Source: Porphyra umbilicalis
Taxonomy: Eukaryota; Rhodophyta; Bangiophyceae; Bangiales; Bangiaceae
Length of the DNA: 64,000 bases
Assembly (NCBI GenBank): GCA_002049455.2
Contig: KV919133.1
Coordinates: 1 to 64,000, forward strand
Direction: 5' to 3'
Shown here piece by piece: positions 53,122 to 63,178 of the stretch. Below the pieces are notes generated by a model. It did not search any database, was not told the origin of the DNA, and saw only the letters and a program-made list of their open reading frames with translations. A program made the translations under genes and the position numbers. Position 1 is the stretch's first letter. Each line of letters opens with the position of its first letter.

Positions 53122-54027
53122 ATGACGGCCGTCTTGGACGCCCGCTACCTCGCCTTTACGGCCCTCTTGTCGGTCGGCTACCAGCTGGTCTTCTTCCTCA
53201 TCACCGCGACCTTTCGGTTTGATAAGCTCACCGACTTTGCGGGCGGCACCGGCTTCATCGTCAATGCGCTCGTGACGCTGGTCGTGTCGGGGGGCTACCA
53301 CCCCCGCCAAATCGTGCTCTCCGCGTTGCAGATTGGGTGGGGCCTCCGCCTCGCCCTCTTCCTCCTCTTCCGCATCCTCAAGTGGGGGGAGGACAAGCGG
53401 TTTGACGACAAGCGCGATTCGCTACCGCAGCTCATCGTTTTTTGGACGCTGCAAGCCATCTGGGTTTGGACCGTCTCCCTCTCGGTGACGCTCGTCAATG
53501 CAGACGCCAATGGCATTGCGGGCTCCATCGGCCTCGGCGCGGCCGACTATGTCGGGTGGGCGCTCTTTGCCGTCGGGCTGACCCTGGAGGCGGTCGCTGA
53601 CCAGCAAAAGCTGACCTTCAAGTCCGCCCCCGACGCCAAGGCGTGGTGCGACGTGGGCGTCTGGCGGTGGTCGCGCCACCCCAACTACTTTGGCGAGTGG
53701 CTCATCTGGTGGGGCGTCTTCATCTCGGCCGCCCGCCAGCTGCGGGGCGGGGAGTACGCGGCGGTCGTGTCCCCGCTCTTCATCATGGCGCTGCTGCTGG
53801 GGCTGTCGGGCATGCCCATCCAGGAGCGCGGGTGGAACAAAAAGTACGGGCGGATGGCGGGCTTTGACGACTGGAAGCGGACGACCAGCCCGGTCGTGCC
53901 GCTGCCGCCGGCGGTGTATGGGGCGTTGCCCGCGGTCGTCAAGACCGTCTTCCTCTTTGAGTGGCCCATCTACGCGCAGGGCTTTGAGGACGGCAGCGAC
54001 GCGGGGGGGGGGAGAAGGAGGAGGTAA
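53122..54027 (+). CDS. DUF1295 / steroid 5-alpha-reductase-like membrane protein
   Basis: This is a multi-pass membrane protein of about 300 residues, starting at ATG 53122 in a CACCATGA context. Hydrophobic helices are visible from residue 9 on (YLAFTALLSVGYQLVFFLIT and later LPQLIVFWTLQAIWVWTVSL). The family signature is WCDVGVWRWSRHPNYFGEWL followed by IWWGVF, near residues 175-205, the C-terminal motif shared by DUF1295 proteins and steroid 5-alpha-reductase-type, NADPH-using enzymes. The annotated stop at 54027 follows the G10 run 54003-54012. If that run is miscounted by one, the frame would continue with an acidic tail (EKEEVRTESGEAGEAGARGD) to a stop at 54095, which looks more natural. 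The substrate is unknown. Confidence 0.88.
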   Translation: MTAVLDARYLAFTALLSVGYQLVFFLITATFRFDKLTDFAGGTGFIVNALVTLVVSGGYHPRQIVLSALQIGWGLRLALFLLFRILKWGEDKRFDDKRDSLPQLIVFWTLQAIWVWTVSLSVTLVNADANGIAGSIGLGAADYVGWALFAVGLTLEAVADQQKLTFKSAPDAKAWCDVGVWRWSRHPNYFGEWLIWWGVFISAARQLRGGEYAAVVSPLFIMALLLGLSGMPIQERGWNKKYGRMAGFDDWKRTTSPVVPLPPAVYGALPAVVKTVFLFEWPIYAQGFEDGSDAGGGRRRR

Positions 54028-54095
54028 GGACCGAGTCGGGCGAGGCTGGCGAGGCGGGCGCGCGGGGCGACGGCGCGGACGACTCGTCGGTTTGA

Positions 54096-54745
54096 GGCAG
54101 CAGCAGTTGCTGGTGTACATGACTGGGGTGACTGGCGCGTGCGTGCGTCTGCGCACGGGGGTGACCATCGGGGACTGCTTGACTTGTGGCGTCGCGTGGT
54201 AGTGGTGGTTGGGCACGCTGCCTTTCCTGTTTGGCAAGCAGCCGACTGGCAAGCACATGGGATGTACGGGAATGAGAAAAAAGAACAAGCGATTCTGACA
54301 CGAGTGTTTCTTGCTCTACGTGTGCCTCTCCATGCAGCTCCTGGCTGATCGCGGCACGTCTGCCTCTGCTTGACGCGTACGGAGCGGACAGTGAGCAGGA
54401 GGACAGTGCACAGTCGACATGTCGTGTTTGCCACGTGTCGATGATGCCACGCCACTGACCGAGTCGCTTGGTGGAAGCTTAGATAAGTATGTGTAAATAC
54501 GGGTGGTAGGACACGAAACGTGCCACAGGTGGCACAGAGCGGGCCTGCTTCGTGCTTGCGAGCTGCAGTCCGCGCCGCCGTCCTCCCCGCCGAGTGTGGT
54601 TGGGTGGTTGGGGGACCCGCGCCCCGCCAGCAACGACGGCGTCGTGTCCCCCCCCACACCACCCTCAACCCCGGCCCATCTCCCGGACGACAACGCTGCG
54701 GTTGCCGCTCCTCCCCGCCTGTGCCCACCGTCCCGCCGCTGCGCC
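54096..54745. other. Intergenic, AT-richer then C-rich
   Basis: The first 450 bp are less GC-rich and hold no recognisable gene. C-rich sequence at about 54648-54700 lies on the coding strand upstream of the GIY-YIG gene. Confidence 0.35.
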
Positions 54746-54961
54746 ATGAGCCCGCCAATGGCGTTTGCGACGCCCGGGGCGTCCCCGCCGATCCCCGCCC
54801 TCGGCGGGTCCCGGCGGCGGCTGCTGGGCGGCACCCCCCCCCCTCGGTGTCGCGGTCCCCCCCACCCCCGCTACGGCAACGGGTGGCTGCTGCAGGGAAG
54901 CGGCGGGCGGTGGCCCCCCCGCGGATGGTCGGTGGCGGCAGCGGCGGCGGCGGCGGCGGCG

Positions 54962-54993
<32 letters not shown>

Positions 54994-56079
54994 TATGGCG
55001 CCCCCCCCCCCCCCCCCCCCAACCTCCCTCGACGCGCTGCCCGCCCACCCTTTCACGCTCGTGTGGACCCCCCCCCCCCCGGGGCGGTGGACCCCCTCTC
55101 TGGCACCGGCGCGTATGCCATCCTCGACGCGCGCTCCCGGCTCCGCTACGTCGGCTATGCCAAATCCATGCGCCCGCGCCTGCGCACGCACGGCCGCCGC
55201 GTGCCGGCCGCGTGCCACGCGGTCAAGGTGTACCCGCTGCCGGGGGGGGGGGGGGGGGGGGGGAGACCCCCGCGCCGCCATGGAAGCGGTCCTCGACGGC
55301 TGGGTCGCCGCCGCGGGGGCGGTGCCGGATGGCAACGCCGCCGACCGGGCGCGGTGGGAGGAGGACCCGCCGGGGGGCGTGCCGGGGGGGGGGGGGCGGC
55401 GGGTGTCGGCGTCGGCGTCGGTGCCGGGGGGCGGGCCCCCGGCCGGGGCGGGTGCGCAAGGTGCGCCCGCCGGCGGCGCCGCTCGTGCGCACGCGCCCGC
55501 CCGTCGACGAGCGTGGCGACGCCGACGATTACTATGACCATGACGATGGCGACGGCGCCTACGGGTCGGACGACAGTTGGTTTGCCAACCCCGGGGCGGG
55601 TCGCGGCGGCGACGGCCGCCGCCGCGTCGGCCGGCAGCCCCCCCCCCCCGCGCAGCCGCCGCCGACGATGGCGGGTGGTCCGCCGACGCTCCCGGCGACG
55701 CGCGTGGGGTGTATGACCCGCTGGACCCCTTCTCCGCCGCCCGCTCCCCGCCGAGCGGGGAGGCGGCGCGGCGGCGGCGGCGGCGGCAGGCGGCCGCCGC
55801 TGCCGCCGCCGCCGGCGCGGCGGGCGGGCGGTCACGGGGCGGGGCGGACGCGGCGCGCGGCGGGGGTGACGACGACGGCGAGGCGTGGGCGGCGCGCGGC
55901 CGCGGGCGCGACGGGGGCGGCGGCGGCGGCTGGGAGCCGGCGCCGGATGAGGAGTGGTCGGAGCGGGAGGATTGGGTGCCGATTGTGGGGGTGGCGGTCA
56001 TTGCGGGGTTTTTGTGGCTCGCCACGAGCCTCGCGGGGGGGGGGGGGGGGCTGTGGGGGGGGGGGCGCTGCCCATGTAG
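54746..56079 (+). CDS. Plastid-targeted GIY-YIG-domain protein with C-terminal membrane helix
   Basis: The start is ATG at 54746 (MSPPMAFATPGASPP) or 54758 (MAFATP, a plastid transit-peptide style start). After a disordered leader with slips in G/C runs comes a GIY-YIG-like domain: GTGAYAILDARSRLRYVGYA, then KSMRPRLRTHGRRVPAACHA and VKVYPLPGG, with EAVLDGWVAAAGAVPDGNAA and the PPGG block downstream. This pattern (GxYAIxD...LRYVGYxxxxxxRLxxH) resembles the GIY-YIG domain found in plant plastid proteins such as the N-terminal part of GRXS16. No glutaredoxin follows. Instead there is a long acidic low-complexity region and a hydrophobic helix WVPIVGVAVIAGFLWLATSL before the probable stop at 56077-56079. 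All three frames are used because of repeated slips, so the exact protein is uncertain. Confidence 0.6.
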
Positions 56080-56281
56080 GTGTGGCGGCTGGGGGGGGGG
56101 GTGGTCTGCGTGCAGTAGGACTGGGCGGTGCGGGGTGGGGAAGCAACTGGTCGGTGCCTGCAGCGGGTCTTGTCTCCCTCCTTGATGCGGTGCGCGTGGG
56201 GTCGGCGCACGCACCACACGGCGCCTAGCTACCCAGCCGATGGGGGGCCGACTCGTCCGGTCGCCCTCCCCCCGCGCGCCC

Positions 56282-57313
56282 TCACAACCGCTCAAACGCG
56301 AGCGTGACCAGGTGCGCGCCCTCCCGCCCCCCAAACCGGAGCACCTTGTACGCGAGCTCATCGCGCACGGCCCACCCCCCCCCCCCCCCCCCCCCCCCCG
56401 CCCGCGGTGGCCCGACGACCGTGTCGACCAGCTGCGCGCGGGACAGGTTGCAGCTCGTCACGACGAGGGTGCCCCCGCGCGGCACGACGGCGCCGAGGGC
56501 CCCCACGTACGCGGCCGTGGCGTGCGCCGCGTCGGGGCGCAGGAGGAAGGCGTCGAGGGTGCCCTTGTCGTGCACCAAACAGGGGGGGGGGGGGCGAGCG
56601 CGTCGACCGCCGCTTGGAGGGCCCCCCGCGCGAGCACGTCGCACACGGAAAAGGTCAGGCGGGGGCGGGTGGCGCGCGCCGCGGCGCCGCCGCCGCCGCC
56701 GCCGCCGCCATGGCCGTCGGCGGCGGCGGCGGCGGCAGCGTCATTGTCAGAGGCGGCCCCCCCGCGGCCGCCGCCGTCGCGCGCGCCAACGCCACCGCGT
56801 CCGCCGCGTAGTCGACGCCGTGGAGGCGCGTCGGCGCGGGGCGGCCGCGGAGGGCCCCCGCGAGGGCGAGGAGCACCCCCCCGAGCCGCAGCCAACGTCG
56901 AGGACGAGGACCGGCGGGGGGGGCGCCTCGGGTGGCGCCGCCGCCGCCGCCGCCGCGGGGGCGCCGGCGCCCGCCGCGGCGGGCGCCCGCGCGGGCGGGA
57001 GGTGGCGGACCAAAAAGGCGGTGAGGCGGCGCAGGGGGAGGCGGTCGTCAAACCACTCCTCCCCGCGCGTGCCGCCGTCGGTAAAGGCCGCGAGCTCCGC
57101 CGCGTAGGTGGCGTCCCAGTGGGCTTTGGTGCCGAGGGCAGAGGGCGCAATGGCGTCGGGGGCGGCGGCGTCGGGGGCGGCGGCGTTGGGGGCGGCGGCG
57201 TCGGGGGCGACGGCGTCGGGGGCGGCGGCGTCGGGGGCGACGGCGTCGGGGGCGACGGCGTCGGGGGCGACAGCGTCGGGGGCGACGGCGTCGGGGGGAG
57301 GCGGGGACGCCAT
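56282..57313 (-). CDS. EEF1AKMT2: EEF1A lysine methyltransferase 2 (METTL10/EFM4), frame breaks
   Basis: This SAM-dependent enzyme methylates a lysine of elongation factor 1A. The start is ATG at 57313 (MASPPPPDAV). Residues 8-57 are pentapeptide repeats (PDAVA/PDAAA). The conserved body starts SALGTKAHWDATYAAELAAF and EEWFDD (about 58-90), the hallmark N-terminus of this family, then SAM motif I VLVLDVGCGSGG (135-146). The frame slips at the C7 run 56876-56882. It resumes with LLALAGALRGR and LHGVDYAADAVALARA, slips again near 56756-56762, and passes LTFSVCDVLARG. The last frame gives CLVHDKGTLDAFLLRPDAAH, LVVTSCNLSRAQLVDTVVG and VLRFGGREGAHLVTLAFERL, ending at 56282. The DKGT.DA, TSCN and FGGR.G motifs make the assignment firm. 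The gene is convergent with the GIY-YIG gene. Confidence 0.9.
57148..57296. repeat. 15-bp minisatellite inside the METTL10 gene
   Basis: About ten copies of a 15-bp unit (GTCGGGGGCGACGGC and variants with GGCGGC or GTTGGG) lie in tandem. Being a multiple of three, the array encodes the pentapeptide repeats at the N-terminus of the minus-strand protein and can change length without breaking the frame. Confidence 0.9.
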
Positions 57314-57661
57314 AGTGGGGAGTACCGGTTTGGGGGGGGGGGGGGGGGGGGGGGGATACACGCGGAGCCGGGAGGGGTGGTGAGCCGGTAAAGCCGCAGC
57401 GCAGCAGTCCAGCTGCAGCTCTGTTCCCGCGCAGGAGCAGGCGGCCGCGGCGTGGGTACGTCGTGGTCTCGTGGAAAAGGCCGGTCGCCGACGTCCCGTC
57501 GGTTGATCGCGGGCGTGGTGGCGTGCGCGGATCAACAAGGGCGCATGCGAAAACGCACGTGCTTTACAGTAAAAAGACACGCGTGCAACGTCCAAGCGCC
57601 TTCACTGCCGCCCCGCGTCCCGCCCGCCGCCTCCCTCTCGGCGCCGGCCCTCCGCCGCCGC

Positions 57662-58796
57662 TCACATGTCGACGCTAAACTCTTGGCCCGACGCCCGCTG
57701 AACGGCCTTGACAAAGCCGCTACCAATCACCGCCGTCGGGACGGCAAAGACGGCAACGGCAACAATGGCGATGAAGCCCGCGACGACTTGGCCCTTGGCG
57801 GTAAACTCTGCCAGCGGGTACTCCCCCGTGAGCATGAGGAGCGTCGGGAAGAGGGACGCGGGGATGGATTGGAAAAAGTTGCCAAGTGCGGGGTTGTCCA
57901 CCTCGGTCAGGTACAGGAGCGTCGCAAAGGTCACCCAGAACATAAAGGCGTAGAACGACTGTGGGGTGGGGGGAGGTGCATTGTGAGGAGGCAACAGAGG
58001 CACAAGGGCAAGGAGGCAACACAAGAGGGAGTGCAGAAAAGAAGCGGGATATAGACCCGCCAATGGGTTAGTAGGTAGACCAACAACACGCAGCAGTGGC
58101 CGGCGGCTACCCACAGTGTACAAATATTGTCTGCCGATACAAAGAGCAGCCCCAACCCGCCATGCAGCTCCGTCATCAATTCCCGACGCCGCCCCCAAAC
58201 GTACCGTCGCAATCAGCAGCGTCGAGTTTTCGCGCAGCACCTCGGCAAGCAACCCAAACGCGCTGATGTACTTCTCCGCCTTGAGCAGCCGAAACAGCCG
58301 AAACACCCGGAGCGCGGTCGTAAAGTCTGGGGATTCCGGCACGCCCGGCATGGCCGCCACCCACCACGGCAAAATACTGGCCAAGTCGACGAGGAGGAAG
58401 AAGCGCGTCGCGTACGTCACGCGCCCCTTGAGCGGCCCCTCGGCGGCAATGGCCGGCTCCTCCATACACGCCCACAGGCGCGCCACATACTCTATCGAAA
58501 AGACGACGACGGACACGGCCTCGAGCGTCTCAAACACCCCCTCGTACGTGTCGCCCCAGCGCTTGCAGGCCGACCCAAAGCACTTGGACGACGTCGGAAC
58601 CGTCGACGCCATCAGCGCGGCCACGTTGACAAAGATAAGCGCGAGGAGCGCAAACTCCACCACCGAATCCATCTCACCCTCGACGGCGACGTACGTCCAC
58701 CGCCGCAGGCGGGCGAGCGTCGCATTGGGGGGGGGGGGGGGCGTGGTCCGCCGGTCCATCCCGCGACGGCGTCAACAGGGAGGACCGCTCGTCCAT
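57662..58796 (-). CDS. Voltage-gated ion channel (six-helix, Kv-like) with atypical pore
   Basis: Two exons (58759-58205 and 57958-57662) give 283 residues: S1 about 32-52 (VVEFALLALIFVNVAALM), S2 78-98, S3 118-136, and S4 147-166 with the spaced basic residues Arg151, Arg154, Arg157 and Lys160 (TTALRVFRLFRLLKAEKYIS). S5 is at about 186-205 (SFYAFMFWVTFATLLYLTEV), then the pore helix and loop FQSIPASLFPTLLMLTGEYP, and S6 at 243-268. SIPAS and the layout match Kv channels, but TVGYGD is absent; TGEYPL (229-234) occupies that place, so ion selectivity is unclear. ATG 58759 opens the frame. A one-base slip in the G14 run 58727-58740 would instead start at ATG 58796 with MDERSSLLTPSRDG, which looks more natural. 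Confidence 0.85.
57959..58204 (-). other. 246-bp phase-0 intron in channel gene
   Basis: On the minus strand the donor GTACGT starts at 58204 after ...LLIAT and the acceptor CCACAG ends at 57959 before SFYAFMF. Splicing fuses the S4-S5 linker to S5. Confidence 0.9.
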
Positions 58797-59350
58797 GGTC
58801 GGCGACGGCATCGAGACGGCGGCAGTGGTGGACGGAGGGGACGACGACGGGGGGGGAGCGGCGGCGACACCCACAGCAGCGGTTTGGGTGACGACAGCCG
58901 CCTCGGCGGCGACGGGGGAGAGACGCGCCGGCCGGTGGACGCGCGGCGGCGCGTGGCGGGCGGGCGAGGCGTGGCGGGGTGGCGGGCGGATCCCACCGCG
59001 CGCGCCTGGACCGCGGCCGTGGCGGCGGCAGCGGCAGGCGGCGGGCGCGCGAGGCCGGCTTGTCAGGGCCCGCTCCCCCCCCCCCCGGCAAACCCCCCAG
59101 GTGGACGTCAGCCGCAACACCTTGACGGCCGCGACTGTGTGCTGCTCTGTGCGTCTGGTGCCCTGCACATCGGGGCGGGGATCGCAACGGCGTGCGAGAC
59201 TTGCACTGGCGGGCTTGCAACCGCTCAGATCCGCGGCACCCCCCGCCAACTTTAAAGGCGGACCCCGTCAACTGAAGGGCGAATACCCTGGCCCGACCTG
59301 GCTTAGCTATTTGACACGCTCAAGGTAAATACACAGCGCCCATGTCAGAG

Positions 59351-59480
59351 GTGTGATTTAAATCATTTGTGGCGCCGGGTAATGGTGATTTAAATCAACC
59401 TTTGATTTTCATTCGTATGAAGTGATTTTTATTGATTTAAATAATCGGGCATGATTTAAATTATTTAGGCTCGTTTTGCA
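59351..59480. repeat. AT-rich island with repeated TGATTTAAAT words
   Basis: The near-palindromic word TGATTTAAATCA or close variants occurs four times within 115 bp, in a region otherwise made of G and C. The 15-base word TGTGATTTAAATCAT at 59352-59366 recurs exactly at 60771-60785. Confidence 0.75.
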
Positions 59481-59617
59481 TGAATGTAAGTACATACACC
59501 ACGTGATAAGGCCTGGTAAGGACCACTAACGATGGTATTTTCCTTTGTGTCGCGTGCGGTTGGCGTCAACGACTGGGCCGCCGTCAACAAGTCGGGGGGG
59601 GGGGCGAGCGGCAGGGG

Positions 59618-60775
59618 ATGGAGATGGCGACGGGGTGCCGGGGTCCGCCGCCGCCCTACCCGGCGGTCACCGCCGTGGCGGAGGTGACCGCCGCCACCGC
59701 CGCCGCCGCCGCCGCCGCGGCGAACCTGTCGGGGCCGCCCGTGACGGCGGTGTGGGTCCCCCTCGGTACCACGATGAAGAGGGAGCGCGCGGGAGTTTCC
59801 GAGGCTGCCAACGTCGACGGCGGCACCATGGCCGCGTTGATGTTCGCTCTCGCGGCCGCCGTGGCGGGCGGCGCGTCGACGACGGTGGTCGACGCCGGCG
59901 ACCGCCTCGCTACCCTCATCGCTGTCGCGTCTGCCATTGGCGCGCATGCCGTCGCCAACCCGTGGGTGCGAGTCGAAATGGTCGCCCGGGGGGGGTGCTG
60001 ACACTCACCGCCATGCTCTTCGCCCTGCCCCTGCCGCCGCCCGCCGACGGCGCGGCGTCGCAGCCGCCGCCGCAGCCGCCGCCGTCGCCGCCGGTGCTCG
60101 CTACGCCGGCAGCGGTCGCGGCCGCCTTTCGCGTCGCCACCCGTGGCAGTGAAGCCGCCAAATCCGCCGTCGACGCGCCACTTCCCGCCGACGGTGGAGG
60201 GCGGTCCGGGCTGGACGTGGTCCGGGGTACCCCGGCGGCGGCCGCCGTGGCCGCGGCGGCGGCGGGCGGTGCCGCGGTGGGCGCCCACCCCGCCGCGCTC
60301 GCCACCACTGTGATGGTGTGGTCCCTACTCACCGCCAACAACGCGTAGACGGCCGTGGCAAGCGTTTTTTCCCGCGCCCGCTGCTTGGCGTGCGTCGCCT
60401 TCACGGGCCCTCCGCCCATCGCCGTCGGTGGCGGCGGCGGCGGGGGTGAGGGCGGGAACCCTCCCCCCGACCCCCCCCCTCCTTGCCCTCCCCGCCCCGC
60501 TCGTCGCTCTCCTGCCGCCCGAGTGGACCCCCGCCGCGGATCCACACCTGGTCACGGTGGCGCTCGCTACGCTCCGCACGGTCGCCGTCGTTGACGCGGC
60601 ATGCGCGGCGCTCATGCCTCCCATCCCCGCCGTCGCGGCGTGGCGCACCCCACCCCGCTCTGTCACCGTCACGCCGGCGGTCGGTGAGAGTTCAACGATG
60701 ACCATGCCTCTCGCTCGTCGGTACGCACCCGCAGTGTCAGGTTGCACCAGTGTAAGCAGGACAACGCCCATGTGA
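59618..60775 (+). pseudogene. Unidentified Ala-rich helical coding fragment
   Basis: Three consecutive open frames read in the same direction and look continuous if slips at G/C runs are allowed (G8 at 59988-59995, C9-10 near 60472-60481). The blocks include PPVTAVWVPLGTTMKRERAG, AGDRLATLIAVASAIGAHAV, PAALATTVMVWSLLTANNA and PHLVTVALATLRTVAVVDAA, suggesting armadillo/HEAT-like helices. An in-frame stop follows TANNA at 60348. The last frame stops at 60773-60775, inside the copy of the AT-rich word. I do not recognise the family, and a captured gene fragment within an element is possible. Confidence 0.35.
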
Positions 60776-60785
60776 TTTAAATCAT

Positions 60786-61603
60786 GAGACCGTCAGCTCC
60801 CCGTCCATGCCGCCACTCACCGGGTTGTGCGCAAGGGAGACCCCAACGAGCGGCGACGGAGAAGGAGGGGGAAGGCGGCAGCGGGTTCGGCACCAGTGTG
60901 GGGGGGGAGACACCCGCCCGTGGGCGTTCGCTCGGTGGCCAGTGGCCTCATAAGTCGACTTTGTGGCACGTGGGGGGCAAACGCAGGAGTTGACCGCAAC
61001 GTGGCACCCACCGCGCGAGGTGTGCACAGGTCTGTGTCGGTGCGGCCGCGGCGCCGCGCGCGGCCGCGGGGCGCCGACCGTCCGTGCCGGCGTGCGGTGC
61101 TGTGCCGGATGGGGCACCGCCGAGGGCGGCCGACGCGCTCCCCCCCCACGGGCGCCGCCGTGCGGCGCCGCGTGTGGCACCTCGGCCGTCCGCCGCCAGC
61201 CGTGCGTGTGGTCACCCCCGACGTGCCCGCGGGCACCGCGTCGCCGGTGCAAGCCGGGGCGCGGGCGGCGCCGCGGCGCCGCCCCGCCGTTAATGGTGGC
61301 CCCGCTGCCACGCTGGAGGCGAGGGACCACGCACGCGGGGCGGCGCCCCGCGAGGGCCACTTGGCCAATGCACGCGGTGGGTGCCCGCCGCCGGGGGCGG
61401 TGGGGGAAGGGCCCCCCGCGCGGCGGCGGCGGCGGCGGCGGCCACGGGGCGGTGGCACACGCCCGCGCGGGCAGCAACGCCGCCAAAGAGAGCGTGGACG
61501 ACGCGTCGCAGCGTGGGCCACCCTTGGGCGTTGCTCCCACCGCGCTGACCACGTGGGGGTGGCGGACGGGTGGGGGAACAACCCCTGGCTCCCGCAACGG
61601 CCA
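60786..61603. other. Low-complexity intergenic DNA
   Basis: GC-saturated sequence without a recognisable gene on either strand. Confidence 0.4.
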
Positions 61604-62074
61604 TCACAGGGCCCCGCCTGCAGCACCCCGCAGGACGACGCTGGCGACGCACCACGCGTGAACCCATCGTCTGGGACAAACAAGGGGTGCCGCCTCCACG
61701 CTCACGCCACTGTCCCCCCCGCACAGCTTCTCCCCAGACTCTGCCGGACTTCTCGCCCCCTGTAGCGTGCCCACCCTCCCCCCCCCCCCCCGCTCGTCAC
61801 ACCGCTCGCACATACAGTGCGTGCGCCACACGTTGATGTGCTTGTCGTAGATCGCGTCGCTGCAACAGGGACGCTCTGCGCTCATGTGAGCGGCCGCCAC
61901 GCACAAGTGGCCCGACGGCATGCGCTTGCCGCTGTTCTTTTCGTCTGTGTCGGCGCGCGGCGTGGCCAGGGGGGGGGGGCGGCGGCGCGACGGCAGGGTC
62001 GTCCCGAGCACGGCTCGGGCGGCGGCGACCACGGCCACGCCACAGGTGCTGCCCGCCGCCCCCCCGGCCACCAT
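61604..62074 (-). CDS. Hypothetical Cys/His-rich protein, possible zinc-binding
   Basis: A minus-strand frame of about 156 residues contains a central block with ordinary composition: KRMPSGHLCVAAAHMSAERP, then CCSDAIYDKHINVWRTHCMC and ERCDE. Eight Cys/His residues within about 45 positions suggest a zinc-binding module. The ends of the frame are low-complexity and the start (61.9-62.07 kb) is uncertain. No family is recognised. It may be a remnant of a larger gene or a transposon protein. Confidence 0.35.
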   Translation of the reverse strand: MVAGGAAGSTCGVAVVAAARAVLGTTLPSRRRPPPLATPRADTDEKNSGKRMPSGHLCVAAAHMSAERPCCSDAIYDKHINVWRTHCMCERCDERGGGGRVGTLQGARSPAESGEKLCGGDSGVSVEAAPLVCPRRWVHAWCVASVVLRGAAGGAL

Positions 62075-62158
62075 CTTGCTGTCTCCACATGGAGCGGCGC
62101 CGACGGCGTTCGCCCACGCAAAAAAGGTGTGTACCGCTTCCGCAACAAAGGGCCGGCA

Positions 62159-63178
62159 TCAGGCGCCGTCACCCGCACTTTGCGCGGGCGCCGCGTCGTC
62201 CAGCGTCGGGAGCGCATCGATCGCGTGACAAATGCGTTCCACGCCCATCCAGTCCCCCCGCGGCGTGCCCGCGAGGGCCTTGGTCACCCACTTTTCGGTA
62301 TACCCGCCATCAAGGTCAATGAGCACCGCGTCGCGCGACGCGCGTCGCACAACGACGTTGCCCGTTTTGGCGTCCCCCCACGTCAGCCCCGCCGCGTGCA
62401 GGTGCGTGACCGCCGCCCGCACTTGCGACCGCCACTTGGCCTTGTCCGCCGCCGTCGCCGCGCGCACGTCGGCGAGCGTCGGGCCGTCAATCCACTCGAG
62501 GAGGGCGCCCTCGACGAGCCCCGCCGCGTCAACGACGAGGCCGACGAGGCCGACGAGGTTGGGGTGCGGCGGCGCCGCGGCGAGGTGGCCCACCTCCCGC
62601 CGAAACGCCCGCGCCGACCGCGCCATGCGCTTCTCCACACACGCGCGCGGCGGCACGGCCGCGGCCGCCGCGGCGGCGGGCGCCACCGACACACGGTACA
62701 CGTGGCACGCCGAGAGGGCCTCGACGCGGGCCACGCGGGGGCGCGCGTAGACGGGCACGCCGGGAAAGGTGTTGGGGATGGGGCCCCGACGCCCGGCCGC
62801 GGGCGTCGGGAGCGGGTGGGACGTGCTGACCAGCACCCCATTGGCCGTGTAGAGGCGCACGGGGACGGGGTCCCCCGCTGCGGCGGCCGCCGCGCGCGCC
62901 GACCAAACGGGGCGGGCGTCGGCGACCAACGCCCAGCCCGCGGCCGTGGCAGCGTCTGCCGCCGCCGCCTCCCCGTCCCGCCCCGCCACGTCTGGGTGCG
63001 CTGCGGCGACGAGGGCGAGGAGCGCATTCTCCCGGCACCCGCCCGCGCCCGTGTTCCACAGGCACACGACGTGGAAGCGGACGGCGTCGGCGGTGAAGAG
63101 CGCTTGGAAGGCGCACTTTTCTTGGAGGGGGTTGGTCGACAGCGTCGACACGGTGTCCGTCAGGGGGGGGGGGTCCAT
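62159..63178 (-). CDS. Atypical protein-kinase-like protein
   Basis: This is an intact frame of 339 residues from ATG 63178 (MDPPPLTDTVSTLST). The first ~150 residues have a compact domain that I do not recognise (FQALFTADAVRFHVVCLWNT). From about residue 160 a kinase-like fold can be read: YRVSVAP, Lys183 in CVEKRMARSARAFRREVGHL with Glu195 as possible partner, HPNLVGLVGLVVDAAG, a hinge-like LLEWIDGPTL, catalytic-loop-like LTWGDAKTGNVVV (Asp269, Asn274) replacing HRD, and VLIDLDGGY (288-292) replacing DFG. A glycine-rich loop is not obvious. It could phosphorylate a protein or small molecule, or be a pseudokinase. It is one of the few genes here without a frame break. Confidence 0.65.
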   Translation of the reverse strand: MDPPPLTDTVSTLSTNPLQEKCAFQALFTADAVRFHVVCLWNTGAGGCRENALLALVAAAHPDVAGRDGEAAAADAATAAGWALVADARPVWSARAAAAAAGDPVPVRLYTANGVLVSTSHPLPTPAAGRRGPIPNTFPGVPVYARPRVARVEALSACHVYRVSVAPAAAAAAAVPPRACVEKRMARSARAFRREVGHLAAAPPHPNLVGLVGLVVDAAGLVEGALLEWIDGPTLADVRAATAADKAKWRSQVRAAVTHLHAAGLTWGDAKTGNVVVRRASRDAVLIDLDGGYTEKWVTKALAGTPRGDWMGVERICHAIDALPTLDDAAPAQSAGDGA

